Positions 7,242-15,084 of a stretch of DNA of 53,588 nucleotides are shown in pieces (position 1 is the stretch's first letter; each line of letters opens with the position of its first letter). This DNA is from Chelatococcus sp. GTDB taxonomy: Bacteria > Pseudomonadota > Alphaproteobacteria > Rhizobiales > Beijerinckiaceae. The translations under genes and the position numbers were made by a program. The stretch covers positions 1 through 53,588 of the forward strand of contig QFQY01000031.1 in assembly GCA_003248805.1 (NCBI GenBank), read 5' to 3'. Below the pieces are notes generated by a model, which had not been told where the DNA came from, made no database searches, and was given only the letters and a program-made list of their open reading frames with translations.

Positions 7242-8618
7242 TCATGTCCGCTTGATCGCGAAGCTCTTGACGTAGTCCTCGGGCTTGGACGCATCGAAGG
7301 TCTTGCCCATCACGACGATGGTCTTCGAGCCCGAGGCCGGCGGAGTCAGCCCGACCTCCTTCATCAGCCTGGCCGTGTCGGTCTGGAGGAAGACCTCGTT
7401 CGCCACCTTGGCATAGTCGACATCGCCCTTGATCTGCCCCCAGCGCTTCATCTGCGTCAGAATCCAGACGGCGAAGCTCTCCCAGGGGAACGGATCGAAA
7501 TCGATCCGCTTGGGGTCGCGCTTCACATTGCCGAGGCCGTCCGCATAGGTCCCCGTCAGCACCTGCTCGACCACCGTCACCGGCTGGTTGAGGTAGTTGG
7601 CGGGCGCGATGGCCTCGGCGATCTGCTTGCGGTTCTCGGCCTTGGTCGCGAAGGCGGTCGCGTCGATGATCGCCTTGAGCAGCGCCGCATAGGTGTTCGG
7701 CGTCTGCGTCACGAACTCCTTCGAGGCCGCGAAGGCGCAGCAGGGGTGGCCGTCCCAGATCTCCTTGGAGAGAATGTGGATGAAGCCGACGCCGTCGAAC
7801 ACGGCGCGCTGGTTGACCGGGTCGGGCGCCAGGAAGCCGTCGATGTTGTCGGCGCGCAGGTTCGCGACCATTTCCGGTGGCGGCACGGCACGGATCTGGA
7901 CGTCCGTGTCCGGATCGATGCCGTGCTCGGCGAGATAATAGCGCAGCAGGTAGTTGTGCATCGAATAGTCGAAGGGCACGGCGAACTTGAAGCCCTTCCA
8001 GCTCTTCGGGTCGCGCTTGTCCTTGTGCTTGACCGAAAGCGTGATGGCCTGGCCGTTGATGTTCTCGACCGCCGGCATCGTATAGGGGATCGGGTTCGAA
8101 CCGGCGCCCATCGAGATCGCCAGCGGCATCGGCGAGAGCATGTGGGCGGCGTCGTATTCCTTGTTGATCGTCTTGTCGCGGATCACCGCCCAGCCGGCGG
8201 TCTTGATCACTTCGACGTTGAGGCCGTGCTTAGCATAGAAGCCCATGGGATGGGCCATGATGATCGGCGTCGCACAGGTGATCGGGATGAAGCCGACCTT
8301 GAGGTCCTTCTTCTCCGGCACCGCCTGGGCGAAGGCCTCCGTCGCCGCCGCCAGCGGGAACAGGCTCGAGATCGCCGCCATCGCGGTCGAGGCGCCGACC
8401 TGCTTCAGGAAGAAGCGGCGCTGCGCGTCCTGCGGGAAGAGCGCGCGCAGCACGGCGTTCTCGACGACGCGGCCGTAGCGCCCCTCCTCCGAGGCGGAGA
8501 CCTCGACGGCCTCGGCCCGCAGGGCCCGCTCATGCTCGCTCTGGCTCTCGTGGCGACCGCAAGCGCAGCCTCGGCTCATCCGGCAGTCGGCGTCGAACGG
8601 GTTCTTGAACAGGGCCAT
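7242..8618 (-). CDS. Tat-exported substrate-binding protein, nitrate/cyanate type (NrtA/CynA-like)
   Basis: The 458-residue periplasmic binding protein of the CmpA/NrtA family should capture cyanate (or nitrate) for the downstream permease. The twin-arginine motif QRRFFLK lies at 66-72, followed by a hydrophobic segment to about residue 98. The mature domain begins around KKDLKVGFIPITCATPIIMA, typical of NrtA proteins. Before the Tat motif is an unusually long, polar 65-residue region with Cys12, Cys18, Cys20 and His23. ATG 8618 is chosen because GAGGAG lies just upstream; the frame also stays open to 8804 without a better start. Expression is probably from the sigma-54 promoter at 8665-8680. 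Confidence 0.9.
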   Translation of the reverse strand: MALFKNPFDADCRMSRGCACGRHESQSEHERALRAEAVEVSASEEGRYGRVVENAVLRALFPQDAQRRFFLKQVGASTAMAAISSLFPLAAATEAFAQAVPEKKDLKVGFIPITCATPIIMAHPMGFYAKHGLNVEVIKTAGWAVIRDKTINKEYDAAHMLSPMPLAISMGAGSNPIPYTMPAVENINGQAITLSVKHKDKRDPKSWKGFKFAVPFDYSMHNYLLRYYLAEHGIDPDTDVQIRAVPPPEMVANLRADNIDGFLAPDPVNQRAVFDGVGFIHILSKEIWDGHPCCAFAASKEFVTQTPNTYAALLKAIIDATAFATKAENRKQIAEAIAPANYLNQPVTVVEQVLTGTYADGLGNVKRDPKRIDFDPFPWESFAVWILTQMKRWGQIKGDVDYAKVANEVFLQTDTARLMKEVGLTPPASGSKTIVVMGKTFDASKPEDYVKSFAIKRT

Positions 8619-8664
8619 GGGCTTCTCCTCGCTGCTCGGCGGATCGCCATCCTTCCCCCGAGTT

Positions 8665-8680
8665 AGCAAGCCACGGGCCA
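8665..8680 (-). promoter_or_regulatory. sigma-54 (-24/-12) promoter for the cyanate operon
   Basis: On the minus strand the sequence reads TGGCCCG-TGGC-TTGCT, against the consensus TGGCACG-N4-TTGCA. The invariant GG (-24) and GC (-12) are exactly ten bases apart. The predicted transcript would start near 8654, giving a leader of about 36 bases that contains the GAGGAG ribosome site. The adjacent divergent gene encodes a sigma-54 activator, which supports the call. Confidence 0.75.
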
Positions 8681-8825
8681 AGCGGGGCCGGCGCGGGTGG
8701 CTCCGCGCCAGCTTCGCCGGGCATGACGGGAAAGCCCTTGCTTCCCAATGGATTGACATGCCTCCGCCGATTCTCGAACGCCTCCCCGCCGATGCGTCCG
8801 CCACGCGCCGGACGGGCCCGGCGAT

Positions 8826-8879
8826 TGACGGGATTTCGTTATTGACGAAAACTCGTCAGGATATGACGACATCTCGTAA
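8826..8879. promoter_or_regulatory. three tandem TGACGA-N4-TCGTCA elements (probable activator enhancer)
   Basis: Copy 1 is TGACGGGATTTCGTTA (8826-8841), copy 2 TGACGAAAACTCGTCA (8843-8858) and copy 3 TGACGACATCTCGTAA (8864-8879). They match the palindromic consensus at 10, 12 and 11 of 12 positions. Centres are 17 and 21 bp apart. They lie 172-225 bp upstream of the predicted sigma-54 transcript start, where enhancer sites usually occur. Copy 3 covers codons 1-6 of the activator, so binding could also repress the activator gene itself. Confidence 0.7.
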
Positions 8880-10779
8880 GACCACACCCATCGCCAATGT
8901 CCTCGCGGAGGCGGTGCTCTTCGACAGCCTCGTAGACCCGGCTCTCGTCGTGGAGACGGGGAGCGGGAGCATCCGCGCCGCCAACGCCCGGGCACGCGCC
9001 CTGCTCTCGGGCGGGGACGAGATCGTCGGCAGCACCGTCATGACGATCTTCCCGGGCCAGGCGCCCGCTCTGACGGTCTTCACCGAGGCCGTGCTGCACA
9101 AGGGCGGCTACTGGACGCGCGCGCTCTGCCCGCTCGCCGCCGATGGCTCGACGCTCCGGGCGGAATGCGTCGGCTCGCGGGTCGCGTCCCGCAAGGGACC
9201 GCCCGCGATCCTCCTCGCCATCCACGACCTCGACGCGCGCCGGCAGCGCGATCTCGATGCCGACGCAGAGGATTTCATGCGCGGCGGCATCGCCGAGTGG
9301 CAGCGCACCGCCCGCTTCTTCCAGGAGATCGAGCGCGGCAACCAGCTCATCCTGCGGGCCGCGGGCGAAGGCATCTTCGGCGTCAACGCCGAGGGCAAGA
9401 CCACCTTCGTCAACCCCGCCGCCGAGGCGATGCTGGGCTGGGAGACGGGCGAACTCGTCGGGCGCGACATGCACGCCACCGTCCACCACCATCATCCGGA
9501 CGGCAGCCACTACCCCGACCATCAGTGCCCGATCTACGCGGCCTTTCGCGACGGCTCCGTCCACCATGTCGAGAACGAGATGTTCTTCCGCAAGGACGGC
9601 ACCGGCTTCTGGGTGGAATACACCTCGACGCCGATCCGCGAGCGCGGCCGGCTGGTCGGCGCCGTGATCATCTTCCGCGACATCACCCAGAGGCGCGAGG
9701 CCGACGAGCGCCTGCGGGCCGCCCTGGCCGAAGTCGACAGCCTGCGCGAGCGCCTGCAGCAGGAGAACGCCTATCTTCAGGAAGAGATTCGCATCGAGCG
9801 CAACCATGGCGGCATCGTCGGTCGCTCGGTCGCGATCCGGAAGGTGCTCAGCCAGGTCGAGCTCGTCGCACGCACCGACGCCGCCGTGCTGGTCATGGGC
9901 GAATCCGGCACCGGCAAGGAACTGATCGCGAGCGCCATCCACGAGGCGAGCCAGCGGCGCGAGCGCCCGCTCATCCGCGTCAACTGCGCCGCCATTCCCC
10001 GGGAGCTCTTCGAGAGCGAATTCTTCGGCCATGTGAAGGGAGCCTTCACCGGCGCGCTGCGCGACCGTATCGGCCGCTTCGAGCTCGCTCATGGCGGCAC
10101 GCTCTTCCTCGACGAGGTCGGCGAGATTCCCCTCGAGCTTCAGGGCAAGCTCCTGCGCGTGCTGCAGGAGGGCCAGTTCGAGCGCCTCGGCGAGGAGCGC
10201 ACCCGCGATGTCGATGTCCGCATCGTCGCCGCCACCAACCGCGACCTGCGTCGCGAGGTGCGCGAGGGCCGCTTCCGCGAGGATCTCTACTTCCGGCTCG
10301 ACGTCTTCCCCATCGTCTCCGTGCCGCTGCGGGAGCGCGTCGAGGACATCCCGCTGCTGGCGATGCATTTCCTCGATCTCTGCCGCCGCAAGCTGAAGAC
10401 CGAGGGCCTGACGCTGAGCGAGGGCGATGTCCGCCGCCTCTGCGCCTATGACTGGCCGGGAAATGTCCGCGAGTTGCAGAACGTCATCGAGCGCGGCGCC
10501 ATCCTGGCCCGCAACGGCCGGCTCTTCATCAACCTGCCGGAAAGCGCCCTGGCGGAGCCGGCGCGCATCGCTCCCGCGGTGGAGACCTCGGGCATCCTCA
10601 CCGAGGCGGATCGCCGCCGGCGCGACCGAGCCGCCATCGCCGCCGCTCTCGAAGCGGCCGGCGGCAAGGTCAGCGGTCCCGGCGGCGCGGCCGAGCTCCT
10701 CGGCCTGAAGCCGACGACGCTCGCCTCGCGCATCCGGAGCCTCGGGCTTTCCGGAACCGGGCGACGAAAACGATCCTGA
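8863..10779 (+). CDS. PAS-domain sigma-54-dependent transcriptional activator
   Basis: The 638-residue bacterial enhancer-binding protein has N-terminal PAS-type sensing, a central AAA+ ATPase and a C-terminal Fis-type helix-turn-helix. A first PAS-like region covers about 15-115. A second (about 160-285) contains a His/Cys-rich segment at 204-235 and ends VEYTSTPIRERGRLVGA. The AAA+ domain has Walker A GESGTGKE at 346-353, the sigma-54 contact loop GAFTGA at 393-398 and Walker B FLDEVGE. The DNA-binding end reads GGAAELLGLKPTTLASRI. The frame is open from 8605, but ATG 8863 is preferred because the PAS fold starts shortly after it and operator-like repeats fill the preceding DNA. It is divergent from the cyanate operon and its likely activator; the signal sensed is unknown. 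Confidence 0.88.
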   Translation: MTTSRKTTPIANVLAEAVLFDSLVDPALVVETGSGSIRAANARARALLSGGDEIVGSTVMTIFPGQAPALTVFTEAVLHKGGYWTRALCPLAADGSTLRAECVGSRVASRKGPPAILLAIHDLDARRQRDLDADAEDFMRGGIAEWQRTARFFQEIERGNQLILRAAGEGIFGVNAEGKTTFVNPAAEAMLGWETGELVGRDMHATVHHHHPDGSHYPDHQCPIYAAFRDGSVHHVENEMFFRKDGTGFWVEYTSTPIRERGRLVGAVIIFRDITQRREADERLRAALAEVDSLRERLQQENAYLQEEIRIERNHGGIVGRSVAIRKVLSQVELVARTDAAVLVMGESGTGKELIASAIHEASQRRERPLIRVNCAAIPRELFESEFFGHVKGAFTGALRDRIGRFELAHGGTLFLDEVGEIPLELQGKLLRVLQEGQFERLGEERTRDVDVRIVAATNRDLRREVREGRFREDLYFRLDVFPIVSVPLRERVEDIPLLAMHFLDLCRRKLKTEGLTLSEGDVRRLCAYDWPGNVRELQNVIERGAILARNGRLFINLPESALAEPARIAPAVETSGILTEADRRRRDRAAIAAALEAAGGKVSGPGGAAELLGLKPTTLASRIRSLGLSGTGRRKRS

Positions 10780-10927
10780 CGCTCCCGCCCCGCGACCCGA
10801 TGCGAGCTTCGGGCCGCGTCGGCCGGCGTTGGACGAAGGTCGCCGCCGCCGCATATCGACCTCCGCCCCGCCTTGGGCTACGCCTTGCGCCCCGGGACGA
10901 CGAGCCCGGCAGAGACGGGAGAGACAC

Positions 10928-12136
10928 GTGGCCGAGGCCTTCATCTGCGATTTCGTGCGCACCCCCATCGGCCGCTTCGGCGGCAGCCTGTCCTCGGTCC
11001 GGGCCGACGATCTCGGGGCGGTGCCGCTGAAGGCGCTGGCCGCCCGCCATCCCGGGCTCGATCTCGCGGCCGTCGACGAGGTGATCTTCGGCTGCGCCAA
11101 TCAGGCGGGAGAGGACAACCGCAACGTCGCCCGCATGTCGCTGCTGCTCGCGGGCCTGCCGGTCTCCGTCCCCGGCACCACGATGAACCGCCTCTGTGGC
11201 TCGGGCATGGACGCCGTCATCACCGCCGCCCGCGCGATCAAGGCCGGCGAGGCCGAACTCGTCATCGCCGGTGGCGTCGAGAGCATGAGCCGCGCCCCCT
11301 TCGTCATGCCGAAGGCCGACAGTGCCTTCTCGCGCCACGCCGAGATTCACGACACCACGATCGGCTGGCGCTTCGTGAACCCGCTGATGAAGGCCCAGTA
11401 CGGCGTCGACTCGATGCCGGAGACCGGCGAGAATGTCGCCGCCGACTACAAGATCTCCCGCGCAGACCAGGACGCCTTCGCTCTCGCCTCTCAGCTCAAG
11501 GCCGTGGCTGCACAGGAGAACGGCCGGCTGGCCAAGGAGATCGTGCCGGTCACGATTCCGCAGCGGAAGGGCGATCCCGTCGTCGTCGGCAAGGACGAGC
11601 ATCCGCGCGGCGACACCACGCTGGAGAAGCTCGCGAAGCTCCCGACCCCCTTCCGCAAGGAGGGCGGCACCGTGACCGCCGGCAACGCCTCGGGCGTCAA
11701 TGACGGCGCAGCGGCACTGATCGTCGCCTCGGAAGCCGCGATGAAAGCGCACGGCCTCACCCCGCTCGCCCGGGTCGTTGCGGGCGCGACCGCCGGCGTG
11801 CCGCCGCGCGTCATGGGCATCGGCCCCGTCCCGGCGACGCAGCGCCTGTGCAGGCTGCTCGGCCTCAAGCCGACGGATTTCGACATCGTCGAGCTGAACG
11901 AGGCCTTCGCCTCGCAGGGCCTCGCGGTGCTGCGCGAGCTCGGGATCGCGGAGGACGCCGATTTCGTCAATCCGAACGGCGGCGCGATCGCGCTCGGCCA
12001 CCCGCTCGGCATGTCGGGCGCGCGCATCGCGGGCACGGCGGCGCTCGAGCTGTCGCTGACCGGCAAGCGCCGGGCCCTCGCCACCATGTGCATCGGCGTC
12101 GGCCAGGGCATCGCGGTGGCGCTGGAGCGGGTCTGA
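10928..12136 (+). CDS. pcaF: acetyl-CoA C-acyltransferase, 3-oxoadipyl-CoA thiolase-like
   Basis: The 402-residue thiolase cleaves a 3-oxoacyl-CoA to acetyl-CoA and a shortened acyl-CoA. The nucleophilic Cys is in NRLCGSGMDAV, the second-half motifs are NEAFASQGLAVLREL and GGAIALGHPLGMSGARI, and the second catalytic Cys is in ATMCIGVGQG. The segment QYGVDSMPETGENVA and the length are typical of PcaF, the last enzyme of the beta-ketoadipate pathway, but a general fatty-acid or acetoacetyl thiolase cannot be excluded. No other pca genes are nearby. GTG 10928 is chosen for its GGGAGA site and because family proteins start at this point. Confidence 0.85.
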   Translation: MAEAFICDFVRTPIGRFGGSLSSVRADDLGAVPLKALAARHPGLDLAAVDEVIFGCANQAGEDNRNVARMSLLLAGLPVSVPGTTMNRLCGSGMDAVITAARAIKAGEAELVIAGGVESMSRAPFVMPKADSAFSRHAEIHDTTIGWRFVNPLMKAQYGVDSMPETGENVAADYKISRADQDAFALASQLKAVAAQENGRLAKEIVPVTIPQRKGDPVVVGKDEHPRGDTTLEKLAKLPTPFRKEGGTVTAGNASGVNDGAAALIVASEAAMKAHGLTPLARVVAGATAGVPPRVMGIGPVPATQRLCRLLGLKPTDFDIVELNEAFASQGLAVLRELGIAEDADFVNPNGGAIALGHPLGMSGARIAGTAALELSLTGKRRALATMCIGVGQGIAVALERV

Positions 12137-12222
12137 GAGCGCCGTCGAAATCAACGACCTGTCGAAGCAACCGACAAGGCAGGGGCCAACCCTGCCGCGA
12201 CATCCAGATGAGGAACCGCCCC

Positions 12223-13149
12223 ATGCCGCTTCCGGACGCCCTCAGGGGCCGCTTGCGCCTTCCCGCCATCGCGGCCCCGATGTTCCTCGTCTCCGGGCCG
12301 GACCTGGTGGTCGAGACCTGCAAGGCCGGCGTGCTCGGAACCTTTCCGGCGCTGAACCAGCGCAGCAGCGACGGCTATTCCGAATGGCTCGACGAGATCG
12401 AGGGCCGGCTGGGTGAGGCGCCCGGCGCCGCGCCGTTCGGGGTCAACCTCATCGTCCATCGCAGCAACCCGCGCCTCGAGGCCGACCTCGCCATCACCGT
12501 GGCGCGCAAGGTCCCGCTCGTCATCACCTCGCTCGGCGCGGTCAGGGACGTGGTCGAGGCCGTGCATTCCTATGGGGGGCTCGTCTTCCACGACGTCATC
12601 AGCCTGCGCCATGCCGAGAAGGCGGCGGAGGCGGGGGTCGACGGCATCATCGCGGTCGCCGCCGGCGCCGGCGGCCATGCCGGGACGCTGAGCCCCTTCG
12701 CCCTCGTCCCGGAGATCAGGAGCATCTTCGACGGCACCATCGTGCTGTCGGGCGCGATCTCGACCGGCGCGCAGATCGCCGCCGCGCGCCTGATCGGCGC
12801 CGATCTTGCCTATCTCGGGACGCGCTTCATCGCGACCAAGGAGAGCCTCGCGCCACCGGCCCACAAGGAGATGCTGCTGCGGGCACGGGCCTCCGACATC
12901 CTCTACACCCCCGCGATCAGCGGCGTGAACGCCAACTTCATGATCGAGAGCATCAGGGCTGCCGGACTCGATCCGCAGAACCTGCAGGCCCATGCCCAGC
13001 TCGACATGGCGAGCGAGGCCAAGGCCTGGAAGACGGTCTGGTCGGCGGGCCAGGGCGTCGGATCGATCGGCGACGTGCCGACGACGGCCGAGCTCTGCGC
13101 GCGGCTGGTCCGGGAATACGAGGCCGCGCCCGGGCTGCTGGCCGAGTAG
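12223..13149 (+). CDS. nitronate monooxygenase family flavoprotein
   Basis: The 308-residue FMN-binding TIM-barrel protein belongs to the nitronate monooxygenase (2-nitropropane dioxygenase) family, which oxidises toxic nitronates such as propionate-3-nitronate. Visible family segments are PAIAAPMFLVSGPDLV, the FMN-binding AAGAGGHAGTLSPFALVPEI with the conserved His-Ala-Gly, and GADLAYLGTRFIAT near the phosphate site. An ATG at 12208 is also in frame; 12223 is preferred because GAGGA precedes it. Several family members are enoyl reductases or of unknown role, so substrate assignment is tentative. The gene is 86 bp after the thiolase. Confidence 0.82.
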   Translation: MPLPDALRGRLRLPAIAAPMFLVSGPDLVVETCKAGVLGTFPALNQRSSDGYSEWLDEIEGRLGEAPGAAPFGVNLIVHRSNPRLEADLAITVARKVPLVITSLGAVRDVVEAVHSYGGLVFHDVISLRHAEKAAEAGVDGIIAVAAGAGGHAGTLSPFALVPEIRSIFDGTIVLSGAISTGAQIAAARLIGADLAYLGTRFIATKESLAPPAHKEMLLRARASDILYTPAISGVNANFMIESIRAAGLDPQNLQAHAQLDMASEAKAWKTVWSAGQGVGSIGDVPTTAELCARLVREYEAAPGLLAE

Positions 13150-13155
13150 CATTCC

Positions 13156-13257
13156 CGTCATTCTCGGGCGCAGCGAAGCAGAGACCCGAGAATCTCTGCC
13201 AGAGGGGGCACTGGAGCCTTCCTGCCACGAGATGCTCGGGTCGAGCCCGAGCATGAC
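13156..13257. repeat. GTCAT-bounded double-hairpin repeat (copy 1)
   Basis: Two perfect 9-bp hairpins, ATTCTCGGG/CCCGAGAAT (13160-13168, 13185-13193) and ATGCTCGGG/CCCGAGCAT (13232-13240, 13246-13254), are bounded by GTCAT and ATGAC. It sits between the stops of convergent genes and may act as a terminator. Related copies lie at 14955-15038 and 29539-29615. Confidence 0.85.
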
Positions 13258-13265
13258 GCCCTCCG

Positions 13266-14078
13266 TTACGCACCGACCTTCGCCAGCACGTCCGCCCGCA
13301 GGAAGCGCTCGATGAAGAGCATGAACAGCACCGAGGGCACGAGCAGGATCAGCGCCGTGATGGACGCCACCTGGTAATTGCCGCCCATCGCCGCGTTGTA
13401 GAGCAGCAGCGGCAAAGTGGTGACCTGCGGCACGCCGACGAAGAAGGTGCCGGTGAATTCGTCGAGCGACTCCAGGAACACGAAGATGCCGCTCGCGATG
13501 ATGCCGGGCGCCGCCAGCGGCAGCGTCACCGTGGCGAAGGTCCGCAGCGGCGAGGCGCCGATATTGCGCGCCGCCAGTTCCAGATCCTTGTCGACGGCCG
13601 CGAAGGCCGCCGCCGCGATCCAGACCGAATAGACCAGCCCATGCGCGGCATGGACGAGCACGACGCCCAGCACCGTGCCGTTGATGCCGAGCTGGTAGAA
13701 GACCCGCGCGACGTTGATGTAGATCGCGACCGAGGGAAACGCCTGCGGCAGCAGGAAGGCCACCATGAACAGCGCCCGCATCGGCAGCTTCAGCCGCGCC
13801 AGCGCGTATCCGGCCGGGATCGAGAGCGCGAGCGCGACGACGACCGTCAGCACGGCGATCCAGACCGAGGTCGCGAGCGAGGCCATGGCGTCGCCCGTCG
13901 GGCGGAACACCTGCTCCCAGTAGCGCGTGCCATAGGTGACCGGCAGCTTGTAGGGCGTATACCAGCGCTCTGCGACGGACCACAGCGCGAGATTGGCCAG
14001 CGGGCCGATCAGGAAGAAGGCGAAGACGGCGAGCGTCAGCCCGGCGAGTGCCGTCCGCGCTCCTTGGGCGAGGCGCAT
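13266..14078 (-). CDS. ABC importer permease, spermidine/putrescine-iron type (PotC-like)
   Basis: The 270-residue inner-membrane permease has about six membrane segments. The EAA-type coupling loop reads ELAARNIGASPLRTFATVTL followed by PLAAPGI, typical of the PotC/ThiP/FbpB group. ATG 14078 overlaps the stop of the preceding permease by one base (a GTG at 14081 is an alternative), so the two halves of the channel are translationally coupled. It is the last gene of a leftward operon with its ATPase and binding protein. The transported substrate is not evident. Confidence 0.88.
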   Translation of the reverse strand: MRLAQGARTALAGLTLAVFAFFLIGPLANLALWSVAERWYTPYKLPVTYGTRYWEQVFRPTGDAMASLATSVWIAVLTVVVALALSIPAGYALARLKLPMRALFMVAFLLPQAFPSVAIYINVARVFYQLGINGTVLGVVLVHAAHGLVYSVWIAAAAFAAVDKDLELAARNIGASPLRTFATVTLPLAAPGIIASGIFVFLESLDEFTGTFFVGVPQVTTLPLLLYNAAMGGNYQVASITALILLVPSVLFMLFIERFLRADVLAKVGA

Positions 14079-14914
14079 CACGACATCCCCTCCCTGGCCA
14101 TGCCGCGCTTCAGGTAGAGGATCGCGGCGCCGGCGCTGATGAGATAGGTGATGACGCCGAGCGCGTTGGCCGTGGCGTAGTCGCCATAGGAATTGATGCG
14201 GAACGCCATGTCGACGGTCAGCATCGTCGGTTGCGATCCGGCGACCATCATCGGCACCGACAGCACCGACAGCATCGTCACGAAGGAGAGGACGAGCGCC
14301 ACCAGCAGCGTCGGCATGACCTGCGGCAGGGCGAGCTCGACCAGCACCCGCAGGCGCGACGCGCCGAGATTACGCCCAGCCTCGAGCGTCGCGCGGTCGA
14401 TCGAGGCGAGCGCGCCCGCCAGCAGCAGCGCGACGAAGGGCGTCTGCTTCCAGACGAAGGTCGCGATGATGCCGCGCCAGTCGAGGAAGCTCGTCGCCTG
14501 CAGCGGCTCCATCAGCCCCATCGCGACGAAGGAATTGTTCATCAGCCCGTTCTTGGCGAGGAAGGTGCGCATGCACTGCGCCGCCACGATGAACGGGATG
14601 AACAGCGGCCAGCGATAGAGCGCCCGCAGCGTGCCGACGATGTAGCGGTTCTCGCCCAGCGTCAGCGTGCCGGCGATCAGGATCGCGAGCAGTCCGGTCA
14701 GCAGGCAGGAGCTCAGCACGATCACCACGGTGAAGAGGATGTCGCCGGAATAGAGTTCCCAGGCCTTGGCGAAGGCATCGAGCCCGAAGGAGCCGTCCGG
14801 CCGCGTGAAGGCCGAGATCAGCGAGAAGCAGAGCGGGTAGAGAAACAGCGCCGCCACCAGCGCGAGACCGGGCGCGACCAGGAGCAAGGCGAGATGGCGT
14901 TGGGAGAGGGACAT
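14078..14914 (-). CDS. ABC importer permease, spermidine/putrescine-iron type (PotB-like)
   Basis: The 278-residue membrane protein is the first of two permeases of this importer. It begins with a hydrophobic anchor (LALLLVAPGLALVAALFLY) and carries the coupling loop LEAGRNLGASRLRVLVEL. A TTG at 14935 would add seven residues, but ATG 14914 gives the usual N-terminus. A repeat-filled gap of 170 bp separates it from the binding-protein gene, an arrangement that often gives more binding protein than permease. Confidence 0.88.
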   Translation of the reverse strand: MSLSQRHLALLLVAPGLALVAALFLYPLCFSLISAFTRPDGSFGLDAFAKAWELYSGDILFTVVIVLSSCLLTGLLAILIAGTLTLGENRYIVGTLRALYRWPLFIPFIVAAQCMRTFLAKNGLMNNSFVAMGLMEPLQATSFLDWRGIIATFVWKQTPFVALLLAGALASIDRATLEAGRNLGASRLRVLVELALPQVMPTLLVALVLSFVTMLSVLSVPMMVAGSQPTMLTVDMAFRINSYGDYATANALGVITYLISAGAAILYLKRGMAREGMS

Positions 14915-14954
14915 TCTCTGGTTCCGGCTAACCAATTCGCAGCGGCGGAGAAAG

Positions 14955-15038
14955 CCGTCATGGTCGGGCTTGACCCGACCATCTCGGGAACCAGAACGAG
15001 CTGGTCATGAGATCCTCGGGGCAAGCCCGAGGATGACG
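14955..15038. repeat. GTCAT-bounded double-hairpin repeat (copy 2)
   Basis: ATGGTCGGG/CCCGACCAT (14960-14968, 14974-14982, loop CTTGA) and ATCCTCGGG/CCCGAGGAT (15012-15020, 15026-15034, loop GCAAG) form two perfect 9-bp hairpins bounded by GTCAT and ATGAC. It lies inside the ABC operon between the binding-protein and permease genes. Confidence 0.88.
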
Positions 15039-15084
15039 CCCGGGATGACACGGTGTTTCTCCGCGCCATCCCATCAGGCGAACC

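Noticed and set aside
8091..8107. tRNA-like T-loop sequence GGTTCGAACC
   Set aside because: It lies inside the substrate-binding protein gene, with no cloverleaf around it.
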